Positions 1 to 5,139 of a DNA stretch of 5,139 bases are shown piece by piece. Within the stretch, counting starts at the first letter, position 1. Each line of letters starts with the position of its first letter. The position numbers and the translations under genes are program-made. The stretch comes from an uncultured Collinsella sp. (GTDB taxonomy: Bacteria > Actinomycetota > Coriobacteriia > Coriobacteriales > Coriobacteriaceae), in assembly GCA_902465115.1 (NCBI GenBank), contig CABQMC010000129.1:1-5139 (forward strand), written 5' to 3'. Under the pieces are notes generated by a model. It ran no database searches, was not told where the DNA came from, and saw only the letters and a program-made list of their open reading frames with translations.

Positions 1-444
1 GGTGGCGAGATCGTCTACACCGGTCCGCTCGATGAGCTGTTCAATCTCGATCTGGGCGCGCTACCGTACCGCACGCTCGACATGAAGTTCGAGACGCTCG
101 ATATGGACCAGTTCCAGCCCGTGGGCACCGTCAACTACACCACGAGCGAGGACTACACGCGCATCACCGAGTTCAAGAACATGACCGGTCAGGTCCTGCC
201 CGGCAAGACCACCATCATGAAGGAGTACTCCAAGGCCTATACGCCCGACTCGGACGAGACGCCGTACTACGCCATTCTTGAGCCCGAGAACCGTGAGCTC
301 TATGAGCGCTATCTTGAGCGCGTCCAAAACCTGACGAACTTCCACCCGGTGGGTCGTCTGGCCGAGTATCGTTACTACGATATGGACGCTGTGACCAATT
401 CCGCCCTCGATCTTTCGGATGAGATTATCGCCTGCCATGCATAA
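1..444 (+). CDS. glf: UDP-galactopyranose mutase, C-terminal part (5' end outside window)
   Basis: Glf is a cytoplasmic flavoenzyme that interconverts UDP-galactopyranose and UDP-galactofuranose, the donor for galactofuranose-containing surface glycans. The frame is open from base 1, so the N-terminal FAD-binding half lies upstream; 147 residues are visible out of the roughly 370-400 usual for the family. Family landmarks seen in order are VYTGPLDELF near the left edge, LPYRTLDMKFET, the VNYTTSEDYTRITEFK segment that matches the conserved NYT...YTR..E substrate-pocket region, and close to the end GRLAEYRYYDMDAV, matching the conserved GRL..Y.YYDMD motif near the flavin. The protein stops at TAA soon after that motif, the normal place for the family to end. 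Its last bases overlap the start of the following glycosyltransferase, which indicates one transcript and probable translational coupling. The family call is firm from these motifs; the role in a particular glycan is inferred. Confidence 0.93.
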   Translation, partial: GGEIVYTGPLDELFNLDLGALPYRTLDMKFETLDMDQFQPVGTVNYTTSEDYTRITEFKNMTGQVLPGKTTIMKEYSKAYTPDSDETPYYAILEPENRELYERYLERVQNLTNFHPVGRLAEYRYYDMDAVTNSALDLSDEIIACHA

Positions 445-1468
445 AGTCATAACATTCGGTATTCCCTCGTATAACGCCGCCAAGGACATGGACCATTGCA
501 TTACCTCCATCTTGGAGGGGAGCAATTACGCCACCGATATCGAGATTATCGTGGTGGACGACGGCTCCAAGGACGAGACGGCCGCCAAGGCCGACGAGTG
601 GGAGGCCCGTTATCCTGGAATCATCCGCGCGGTGCACCAGGAGAACGGCGGTCACGGTATTGCCGTCCTTTCGGGTCTGCGCGAGGCGCAGGGCACCTAC
701 TACAAGGTTGTTGATTCGGACGACTGGCTTGACGGCGCTGCCCTTTCGACCATGCTGTCGATTCTGCGTGGCTTTGAAGAGCGCGACCAGCGCGTTGACT
801 TGTTTATCTCGAACTACGTGTACGAGAAGGTTTACGAGGGCACGCATACCGCTATTGGCTACAAATTTGCCCTGCCACGCAAAAAGATCTTTTCCTGGGA
901 TCAGATCGGTCATTTCCGCCTGGACCAGAACCTACTTATGCACAGCCTGTGCTATCGCACGGATGTGCTGCGCGAGTCCAACCTTCCCATGCCGCCGCAC
1001 ACGTTCTATGTGGACAACATCTACGCCTACGTGCCGCTGCCGCGTTGCAAGACCATGTACTACGCCGACATCGACCTCTATCGCTACTTTATCGGTCGCG
1101 AAGGCCAGAGCGTCAACGAGGCAACGATGGTCAAGCGTCTGGACCAGCAGTTCCGTGTTACGCGTATCATGATGGAGTCGTACCACCTGTACAGCGATGT
1201 TGAGTCGTCGCGCCTGCGTTCGTACATGATGGGCTACTTCACCATGATGATGGCGATCTGCTCGGTTCTCACCAAGCTTTCCGAGGAAGATTGCGCCGAC
1301 GAGCGCTTGAAGACGCTGTGGAATGATTTGAAGGCCTACGACGAGCGCATGTATCGTCGTGCCCGCTACGGCGTGGTCGGGTTCTTCACCAACCTGCGCG
1401 GACGGGCGGGAGACAAAACCACACTCGGCCTATACCGTCTTGCCTCAAAGATCTTCAAATTCAACTAG
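437..1468 (+). CDS. Family 2 glycosyltransferase (GT-A fold)
   Basis: A 343-residue transferase predicted to move a sugar from a nucleotide-sugar donor to a growing surface glycan on the cytoplasmic side of the membrane. The N-terminal GT2 domain shows ITFGIPSYNAA at about residues 4-15, the nucleotide-binding IEIIVVDDGS at 35-44, ENGGHG at 69-74, and the metal-binding DSDD (D93-D96) in YYKVVDSDDWLDG. The C-terminal half, about 200-343, is rich in Tyr, Met and Arg, has no clear transmembrane segment, and ends LYRLASKIFKFN. I chose the ATG at 437 because GT2 domains begin almost at once with the first beta strand; an in-frame ATG at 419 would add six residues. Neither start has a strong ribosome binding site, and the 8-base overlap with glf suggests translation by coupling. 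Glf next door makes a galactofuranosyl or galactosyl acceptor plausible, but donor and acceptor cannot be decided. Hairpin element A begins 33 bases after the stop. Confidence 0.88.
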   Translation: MHKVITFGIPSYNAAKDMDHCITSILEGSNYATDIEIIVVDDGSKDETAAKADEWEARYPGIIRAVHQENGGHGIAVLSGLREAQGTYYKVVDSDDWLDGAALSTMLSILRGFEERDQRVDLFISNYVYEKVYEGTHTAIGYKFALPRKKIFSWDQIGHFRLDQNLLMHSLCYRTDVLRESNLPMPPHTFYVDNIYAYVPLPRCKTMYYADIDLYRYFIGREGQSVNEATMVKRLDQQFRVTRIMMESYHLYSDVESSRLRSYMMGYFTMMMAICSVLTKLSEEDCADERLKTLWNDLKAYDERMYRRARYGVVGFFTNLRGRAGDKTTLGLYRLASKIFKFN

Positions 1469-1500
1469 CTGCCGAGTAATCGCTGCTGATAGGTTGACTG

Positions 1501-1610
1501 GGCCCCTTGGCCTTTAGTTTGCTACTGCGAACAGTCCTGCTCGCACGGAAAGCACATTAAGTGCTTTCCGGCTCGTGCGGAACTTGTATCAAACTAAAGG
1601 CCAAGGGGCT
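1501..1610 (+). repeat. Long hairpin element A (shared core, unique arms)
   Basis: Bases 1502-1521 and 1590-1609 are perfectly complementary over 20 bp (1501/1610 adds a G-T pair). Between them sits a core of 54 bases (1531-1584) with a perfect inner stem, CGGAAAGCAC at 1546-1555 pairing with GTGCTTTCCG at 1561-1570 around the loop ATTAA. The core recurs in inverted orientation in element B. The element lies 33 bases after the glycosyltransferase stop. It might act as a transcript-end structure, but no T-tract follows the right arm, so it is not a textbook intrinsic terminator. The left arm also contains a small GGCC-CCTT-GGCC fold followed by TTTAGTTT. Function unknown; the structure itself is directly visible. 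Confidence 0.85.
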
Positions 1611-1614
1611 TCTG

Positions 1615-1680
1615 CTATAAGAATCGATTGTCAGGCTGTCTGAATTTGAAGATCTTAGACGCGCGGTACACAGGGGCCTG
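1615..1680 (-). pseudogene. Possible remnant of the 3' end of a second GT2 gene
   Basis: On the minus strand, one frame ending at a TAG at 1617-1615 reads YRASKIFKF (1668-1642), close to the YRLASKIFKF end of the intact glycosyltransferase. The 16 bases at 1641-1656 are the exact reverse complement of 1448-1463 inside that gene. Upstream of this block the Arg, Ala and Ser codons differ from the intact gene only at third positions, and one codon is missing in frame, which looks like coding divergence. The intact gene's Asn-stop is replaced by Arg-Gln, so the frame runs on for about eight residues. Weaker similarity continues past the intact gene's stop. Nothing upstream of about 1680 resembles a glycosyltransferase, so this would be a short relic of a convergent paralogue. 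A non-coding inverted repeat is the alternative. Confidence 0.45.
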
Positions 1681-1702
1681 GGCTGAAAAGGCTTGGTTGG
1701 TA

Positions 1703-1827
1703 GGTTGCCCGGTGGGGCTTGGTTATGTTTGTCGCGAGTTCCGCACGAGCCGAAGAGCACTTAATGTGTTCTTCGTGCGAGCCAGGACTGTAGAGCAGCA
1801 AACATAACCAAGCCCCACCGGGCAACC
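1703..1827 (-). repeat. Long hairpin element B (inverted second copy of the shared core)
   Basis: Bases 1703-1731 pair perfectly with 1799-1827, a 29-bp stem. The core at 1737-1791 is the reverse complement of the core of element A with 5 substitutions and 1 indel. The inner stem is 1751-1760 with 1766-1775 around the loop TTAAT; one pair is G-T read on the plus strand (A-C on the minus strand). The element starts 12 bases after the stop of the minus-strand peptidase, so relative to its upstream gene it has the same orientation as element A has to the glycosyltransferase. Arm sequences differ from those of A apart from a shared TTTG at the inner edge and a nearby CTTGG. A GCCC-GGTG-GGGC fold followed by a T-rich stretch lies inside the left arm. 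Terminator-like placement, no T-tract after the stem, function unknown. Confidence 0.85.
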
Positions 1828-1839
1828 GGTCAGGTTAGG

Positions 1840-2841
1840 CTACTTCGCGGCGCCGGGGGTGCCGTGGGAGGTTTTGGCGGTTTTGGCTCCGTTTACGATG
1901 GCGGTTTCCAGGGCCCTTACGGCGAGCATGCCCAGTAGGTCTAGGGGAACGGCGGCGCTTGCCTGGGCGCCTAGTTTGCCGCTGGCGAGGGTGTAGATGG
2001 TGTCGCCGTCGTTGGTGGTGTGCGTGGGACGGATGGCATGTGCGTAGGCGTCTGCGGCCATCTGGGAGACCTTGGTGGCTTGTGCCTTAGTGAGTTCCAC
2101 GTTGGTGACGATGCAGCTGATGGTGGTGTTGGTGCGGTCGAGCGGCATCTGCATGGATCCGGCGGCGGCAAAGGCTGCGAGTTCCATGTCGACGATTTGG
2201 TCACTATCGGCTGCGGCGCGCATACCGGCAACCCACTCGCCGGTGAAGGGGTCGACAACGTTGCCGCAGGCGTTGACCGAGACCACGGCGCCCACCTTGA
2301 TGGGGCCGAGAGCCAAAGCGGCAGCGCCAAGGCCGGCCTTCATGCAGGTAGCGGGGCCCATGAGCTTACCCACGGTAGCGCCCGTGCCGGCGCCCACGTT
2401 GCCCTGTTCGAGCTTGGTGGGGGTGTTGTCGAGTGCTTCGCGCACGGCGGCGATGCCGGCCTCAATGTCGGGGCGAACGGTGGGGTTACCAAAGGCGAGG
2501 TCGAAGATACAGCTCGAGCACACGATAGGCACCTGCGTGGGGCCGACGGGAAGGCCGATGCCGCGGCTCTCAAGCTCGCGGGCCACGCCGCTTGCAGCCT
2601 CGAGGCCAAAGGCCGATCCGCCCGAAAGGCAGACGGCGTGGACCTTGTCGACGGTGTTCTCGGGTCGCAGCAGGTCGGTTTCGCGCGATGCTGGAGCACC
2701 GCCGCGAACGTCAACGCCGCCGGTGGCACCCTCGGGCGCAACGATTACGGTGCAACCGGTGCCGGCCTCCTCGTCCGTATAGTTGCCATAGCAAAAGCCA
2801 TCGACATCGCAGACGTCAATGGCCTCGAGCAGTGTATCCAT
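1840..2841 (-). CDS. P1-family (S58, DmpA/NylC-like) aminopeptidase or amidohydrolase
   Basis: A 333-residue member of the P1 family, which contains L-aminopeptidase/D-Ala-esterase DmpA, beta-peptidyl aminopeptidases and nylon-oligomer hydrolase NylC. These are made as one chain and self-cleave to expose an N-terminal nucleophile. Motifs in order: LSGGSAFGLEAASGV at 72-86, VPIVCSSCIFDL at 104-115, GNVGAGTGATVGK at 147-159, KAGLGAA at 168-174, RTNTTISCIVTNV at 236-248, and RPTHTTNDGDTIYTLASG at 271-288. By analogy with NylC (Asn-Thr cleavage), the expected cleavage point is N238/T239, giving chains of about 238 and 95 residues with Thr239 as nucleophile. There is no signal peptide, so it is probably cytoplasmic. 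AGGAG at 2852-2848, six bases upstream, fixes the start. It is separated from maf by a terminator and is probably a single-gene transcript. The substrate is unknown. Seven Cys residues make it rather Cys-rich. Confidence 0.9.
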   Translation of the reverse strand: MDTLLEAIDVCDVDGFCYGNYTDEEAGTGCTVIVAPEGATGGVDVRGGAPASRETDLLRPENTVDKVHAVCLSGGSAFGLEAASGVARELESRGIGLPVGPTQVPIVCSSCIFDLAFGNPTVRPDIEAGIAAVREALDNTPTKLEQGNVGAGTGATVGKLMGPATCMKAGLGAAALALGPIKVGAVVSVNACGNVVDPFTGEWVAGMRAAADSDQIVDMELAAFAAAGSMQMPLDRTNTTISCIVTNVELTKAQATKVSQMAADAYAHAIRPTHTTNDGDTIYTLASGKLGAQASAAVPLDLLGMLAVRALETAIVNGAKTAKTSHGTPGAAK

Positions 2842-2847
2842 GTTTAA

Positions 2848-2852
2848 CTCCT
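2848..2852 (-). promoter_or_regulatory. Ribosome binding site of the P1 peptidase
   Basis: The minus strand reads AGGAG followed by a six-base spacer (GTTAAAC region) and the ATG at 2841. This is a near-consensus Shine-Dalgarno at ideal distance and decides the start codon. It also indicates that the gene is translated independently of maf, which ends about 100 bases upstream. Confidence 0.8.
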
Positions 2853-2902
2853 ATCGGTTTTCCGCCGCGCCTTGTGCCCGGTCGGGATCCGTACGGTACG
2901 CC

Positions 2903-2934
2903 AAAATTGTAGGCGCTGGGGAATACCCAGCGCC
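2903..2934 (-). terminator. Intrinsic terminator after maf
   Basis: A perfect 9-bp GC-rich stem, GGCGCTGGG at 2912-2920 with CCCAGCGCC at 2926-2934, encloses a 5-base loop. Read on the minus strand it is followed by TACAATTTT, a U-rich tail. It starts 8 bases past the maf stop, so it closes the DJ-1/maf transcript and separates it from the peptidase, whose promoter must then lie in roughly 2853-2905. I could not pick a convincing -35/-10 pair there. Confidence 0.8.
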
Positions 2935-2942
2935 AGATGCAA

Positions 2943-3524
2943 TTACGAGAGTTTTTGAATCGCGCGCGCGACGCGGGCGATGGGTAGGCCCACTACGTTA
3001 TAGAAGTCGCCCGAAATATCGTGCACGAGCATGCGGCCGCCTGTGCCCTGGATGCCGTAGGCGCCTGCCTTATCCATGGGCTCACCCGAGGCAACGTAGT
3101 GCTCGATCTGCTCGTCGGTGAGCTCGTAGAATGTCACGTCGGTCACATCGACAAACGACAGGCTCTCGGCGGCATGCGGGGCGGCCGTATCGCCTGCCTT
3201 AACGATGCAGACGCCGGTTGCGACCTGGTGCGTGCGGCCCGAAAGCTCACGGAGCATGGTGCGCGCCTCGCCCTCGGTTGCCGGCTTGCCCAAAATCTTG
3301 CCGTCGAAGGTGACGATGGTGTCGGCCGCGACCGTCAGTTCTTTGGGCTCGGCATACTCGGCAGCAACGGCAGCCGCCTTGGCGCGTGCCAAGCGCTCGA
3401 CAAGCGTGAGCGGGGCCTCGCCATCAAAGGGCGTTTCGTCGATATCCGCGGGAATCACGCGAATGTTGTAGCCTGCCTCGCGCATCAGCTCTATGCGGCG
3501 CGGCGATTGCGAAGCCAAAATCAT
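2943..3524 (-). CDS. maf: Maf-family nucleoside triphosphate pyrophosphatase (YhdE-type dTTP/UTP)
   Basis: A 193-residue Maf protein, full length for the family. Maf enzymes hydrolyse dTTP, UTP and some modified nucleotides to monophosphate plus pyrophosphate; they act in the cytoplasm as house-cleaning enzymes, and overexpression of Bacillus Maf blocks septation. Visible motifs: the N-terminal phosphate-binding SQSPRR at 5-10, DIDET at 27-31, the catalytic AADTIV at 66-71 with Asp68 as likely base, GKP at 79-81, SGRTHQV at 95-101, DKAGAYGIQG at 151-160 and GDFYNVVGLP at 172-181. The Gln in GIQG fits the YhdE (dTTP/UTP) branch rather than the YceF (m7GTP) branch; this is inferred. The start ATG overlaps the TGA of the upstream DJ-1-like gene as ATGA, and GAGGG nine bases upstream provides a ribosome binding site inside that gene, so the two are translationally coupled. 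An intrinsic terminator follows. Confidence 0.94.
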   Translation of the reverse strand: MILASQSPRRIELMREAGYNIRVIPADIDETPFDGEAPLTLVERLARAKAAAVAAEYAEPKELTVAADTIVTFDGKILGKPATEGEARTMLRELSGRTHQVATGVCIVKAGDTAAPHAAESLSFVDVTDVTFYELTDEQIEHYVASGEPMDKAGAYGIQGTGGRMLVHDISGDFYNVVGLPIARVARAIQKLS

Positions 3525-4063
3525 AGTTGGATGCCCTCGGCGACCTTCTCGACGGCCTTGTCGCCAGCGAGCGTGCGCAGCAGCTCCAATGCAAAGGGGA
3601 GTGACTGTGCCATGCCGCTGGCAGTGATGATGTTGCCGTCTTGCGTGACCTTCTCGCCAGTATAGGCGCCTTCGGGGAAGCTTTTCTCAAAGCCAGGGAA
3701 GCACGTGGCGTGGCGCCCCTCGAGTAGGTCGAGCTCGCCCAGGATAAACGGGGCGGCGCAGATGGCGGCGACGTGCTTGGTCGCGGCGAACTCGCAGACC
3801 ACGTCGCAGACACGCTGATCGGCGCGCAGGTTGGTGGCACCGGGCAGGCCGCCGGGCAGCACGACGCAGTCGTACTCGTCAAAGTTGATCTCATCAAAGA
3901 GCGCATCGCAGGTCACGGGGATCTGCAGCGAGCTTACGACCTCACGCGTGGGCATAATCGAGACGAGCGTGGCACGCACGCCGCCGCGACGCATGACATC
4001 GACCATGGTCAAGCATTCAATAGTTTCAAAGCCATCGGCGGCGAGAACGGCAACGCTGGGCAT
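3521..4063 (-). CDS. DJ-1/PfpI family protein (YajL/ThiJ-like)
   Basis: A 180-residue cytoplasmic protein of the DJ-1/PfpI superfamily, whose members act as glyoxalases, deglycases or redox-responsive chaperones; the exact activity is debated in the family and cannot be fixed here. Numbered from the ATG at 4063, the features are VAVLAADGFETIE with conserved Glu16 (Glu18 of human DJ-1), VDVMRRGG at 21-28, CVVLPGGLPGATNL at 66-79, the nucleophile elbow AAICAAPFIL with Cys102 (Cys106 of DJ-1), ATCFPGFE at 119-126 and the C-terminal TASGMAQSLPFALELL. The usual TTHP His is replaced (TCFP), and the common TSRGPGT segment reads TASGMAQ. The start at 4063 is preferred over in-frame ATGs at 4087 and 4078: it has AAGGA six bases upstream and matches where homologues begin. 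The stop overlaps the maf start by four bases. Carbonyl damage repair next to nucleotide-pool cleaning is a sensible pairing, but that link is inferred. Confidence 0.9.
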   Translation of the reverse strand: MPSVAVLAADGFETIECLTMVDVMRRGGVRATLVSIMPTREVVSSLQIPVTCDALFDEINFDEYDCVVLPGGLPGATNLRADQRVCDVVCEFAATKHVAAICAAPFILGELDLLEGRHATCFPGFEKSFPEGAYTGEKVTQDGNIITASGMAQSLPFALELLRTLAGDKAVEKVAEGIQL

Positions 4064-4069
4064 GAGGGT

Positions 4070-4074
4070 TCCTT
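4070..4074 (-). promoter_or_regulatory. Ribosome binding site that decides the DJ-1-like start
   Basis: The minus strand carries AAGGA followed by six bases and the ATG at 4063. The two upstream in-frame ATGs at 4078 and 4087 have no such motif at a usable distance, so translation most likely begins at 4063, giving 180 rather than 188 residues. Confidence 0.75.
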
Positions 4075-4099
4075 TCATAGGCGGCATACAATTAGCCGT

Positions 4100-4105
4100 C
4101 TTATA
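4100..4105 (-). promoter_or_regulatory. Candidate -10 box for the DJ-1/maf unit
   Basis: The minus strand reads TATAAG about 36 bases upstream of the DJ-1-like start, within the 106-base gap to the methyltransferase gene. A TGGCAA lies 16 bases further upstream but is a poor match to a -35 box. Weak support only, from position and a good -10 hexamer. Confidence 0.3.
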
Positions 4106-4169
4106 CCCCGAAGACCTCCGCTTGCCACGCTCGATTTCCCAATGATTTTTCTGAGCAATGATTAAGTGG

Positions 4170-5139
4170 CTAGTTGCGCCTAAGGTGGACGACGGTCTCG
4201 CAGTGGAAGGTTTGTGGGAACAGGTCGACTGGCGTGATCTTTACGGGGGAGAAGGTGCCTTCTTCGACAAAGCGTTTGAGATCGCGCGCCAGGGTGGCCG
4301 GGTCGCAGCTCACGTAGGCGACATCGTGGGCACTCGTGCTGGCGATAAGGTCGATCGCTTCGGGGGCGAGGCCTGCGCGCGGCGGGTCGACCACCAAGAC
4401 GTCGGCATCCTGGTCGGGGAACTCGCGCACCGCGTCTCCGCCAATGACGTCGACGTTATCAAGCTTGTTGATCTCCAGGTTACGGCGCAGGTCGCGCACG
4501 GCGGGGCCGTAGGCCTCGACGGCGGCGACAAAGTCGCAGCGGCGGGCGAGCGGCAGGGTAAAGGTGCCGGCACCGCAGTACAGGTCCACGGCAAGCTCGT
4601 CTTCCTGCGGGTCGAGCGCTTCCATGACAAGCTCGATCAAAATCTCGGCACCCTTGGTGTTGACCTGGAAAAAAGACGGGGCAGACAAGCGCATCTGACC
4701 CTCGGCGATATTCTCGGTCCATGAGCCCTCTCCGGCGAGCATTTCGACCTTGGAGACACGGCGGGCCTTCTTTTCGCCCTTGCTCATCACGCGCACGATG
4801 CTCGTGGGATGAGCGGCGTCCGCCAACACGCGGGAGACCTGCGAGCGCGGAAAAGAGCCTGTGGGCGTCCAGAGTGCGACCTCGAGTGCCTTGGTGCGGC
4901 GCGATGCGCGAATGCCCACGCGTTCGAGCCCCAAGTCATGGCTGCCGCTTAGATAGTTGAGTGCGCCGACGACCGATTTGAGCGCCTTGGGGAAGCGTTT
5001 GTCGAACAACGGGCACGAATCGACGGTCACGATCTTGCGAGGATCGACACCGTGCATGCCAAGACGCACGCGGCCGTTTACAACGGTCGGCTCGAGTTCG
5101 ATTTTATTGCGGTAGCCCCAATCATCCTTGGTGTGGCGG
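4170..5139 (-). CDS. rlmD: 23S rRNA (uracil-C5)-methyltransferase, RlmD/RumA type (5' end outside window)
   Basis: A SAM-dependent enzyme that methylates a uracil at C5 in 23S rRNA (U1939 in E. coli numbering; some Gram-positive homologues, RlmCD, also modify U747). The visible 322 residues are the C-terminal part of a protein normally about 430-460 long. The GTG at 5069 is only an internal Val: the frame continues to the window edge with WGYRNKIELEP...GRVRLGMHG, a conserved stretch of this family. In order, numbered from the window edge: DSCPLF near 41, whose Cys probably matches the fourth [4Fe-4S] ligand; FFQVNTKGAE near 156; the SAM-binding DLYCGAGTFTLPLA near 185; VVDPPRAGL near 249; and YVSCDPATLARDL near 275 with the catalytic Cys278. 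It ends HCETVVHLRRN, the usual terminus with the conserved Glu base. The TRAM domain and the other Fe-S cysteines would lie outside. I see no terminator after the stop. Confidence 0.92.
   Translation of the reverse strand, partial: RHTKDDWGYRNKIELEPTVVNGRVRLGMHGVDPRKIVTVDSCPLFDKRFPKALKSVVGALNYLSGSHDLGLERVGIRASRRTKALEVALWTPTGSFPRSQVSRVLADAAHPTSIVRVMSKGEKKARRVSKVEMLAGEGSWTENIAEGQMRLSAPSFFQVNTKGAEILIELVMEALDPQEDELAVDLYCGAGTFTLPLARRCDFVAAVEAYGPAVRDLRRNLEINKLDNVDVIGGDAVREFPDQDADVLVVDPPRAGLAPEAIDLIASTSAHDVAYVSCDPATLARDLKRFVEEGTFSPVKITPVDLFPQTFHCETVVHLRRN

Larger units (their letters stand above)
1469..1839. other. Gene-free convergent intergenic zone
   Basis: These 371 bases separate the plus-strand polysaccharide genes from the minus-strand block. 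They contain hairpin element A, a short relic with similarity to the glycosyltransferase 3' end, and hairpin element B. I find no credible gene here: the only frame of note is a minus-strand one of 67 codons whose sequence is composed largely of hairpin arms and cores. No canonical GC stem followed by a T-run is present, although both converging transcripts must end somewhere in this zone. Confidence 0.8.
4064..4169. other. Intergenic gap between the methyltransferase and DJ-1-like genes
   Basis: About 106 bases between two minus-strand genes. It contains the DJ-1-like ribosome binding site and a candidate -10 box. A direct repeat AATGATT occurs twice (4141-4147 and 4157-4163). No hairpin with T-tract is visible, so readthrough from the methyltransferase gene into the DJ-1/maf unit is possible. 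Confidence 0.5.

Noticed and set aside
419..437. Upstream ATG at 419 as the glycosyltransferase start
   Set aside because: It would add six residues before the first beta strand and has no ribosome binding site; it cannot be fully excluded.
425..913. Minus-strand frame of 162 codons opposite the glycosyltransferase
   Set aside because: Shadow frame; it covers the conserved GT2 motifs of the plus strand and shows no recognisable domain.
1501..1520. GGCC-CCTT-GGCC plus TTTAGTTT as a stand-alone intrinsic terminator
   Set aside because: The stem is only 4 bp and the T-tract is broken; these bases pair far better within the 20-bp arm of element A.
1557..1760. Minus-strand frame of 67 codons between the convergent genes
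   Set aside because: It runs through a hairpin arm and both hairpin cores, has no ribosome binding site, and is not in the frame that shows glycosyltransferase similarity.
1501..1827. The pair of hairpins as two ends of one transposon or MITE
   Set aside because: The sequence between them encodes no transposase, outer arms of A and B do not match each other, and I see no target-site duplication around either copy.
2020..2847. Plus-strand frame of 275 codons opposite the P1 peptidase
   Set aside because: Antisense shadow created by high GC; the minus-strand protein has a complete set of family motifs and a ribosome binding site.
4064..4087. ATGs at 4087 and 4078 as the DJ-1-like start
   Set aside because: No ribosome binding site at usable distance; the ATG at 4063 has one and matches the family start.
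5067..5069. GTG at 5069 as the start of the rRNA methyltransferase
   Set aside because: Conserved family sequence (WGYRNK...GRVRLGMHG) continues in frame to the window edge, so this is an internal Val codon.

Overview
The window reads as about 5.1 kb of a GC-rich bacterial chromosome. The protein flavour (UDP-galactopyranose mutase plus a family 2 glycosyltransferase, an NTT-type P1 peptidase, a DJ-1/Maf pair) and the codon use suggest an actinobacterium of the Coriobacteriia, Collinsella-like. That placement is recognition, not a computed result. I see no tRNA, rRNA, CRISPR array, insertion sequence or prophage gene.

Layout. Positions 1-1468 carry two plus-strand genes from the end of a surface-polysaccharide operon. 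The first is the 3' part of glf (UDP-galactopyranose mutase), whose stop overlaps the start of a GT2 glycosyltransferase. Together they suggest a galactofuranose-containing surface glycan: Glf supplies UDP-Galf and the transferase adds a sugar, though its donor cannot be read from sequence. Positions 1469-1839 are a 371-bp gene-free zone between convergent genes. From 1840 to the right end everything is on the minus strand: a P1-family (S58) peptidase with its own ribosome binding site; a two-gene unit of a DJ-1/PfpI protein and a Maf nucleotide pyrophosphatase sharing a 4-base ATGA overlap and closed by an intrinsic terminator; and the C-terminal three quarters of a 23S rRNA uracil-C5 methyltransferase (RlmD/RumA type) that runs off the window.

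The most interesting part is the gene-free zone. It holds two long hairpin elements, A (1501-1610) and B (1703-1827), in opposite orientation, each just after the stop of a gene and in the same orientation relative to that gene. They share a core of about 54 bp (49 identical positions, one indel) whose central 10-bp stem carries two compensatory base-pair changes between copies. In contrast, the outer arms (20 and 29 bp, each perfectly complementary within its own copy) differ between copies. Conserved core, covarying stem and site-specific arms point to a structured repeat family, possibly a 3'-end RNA or DNA element. I do not recognise it as a named family. Between A and B, on the minus strand, lies what looks like the degraded 3' end of a second GT2 gene, homologous to the end of the intact one.
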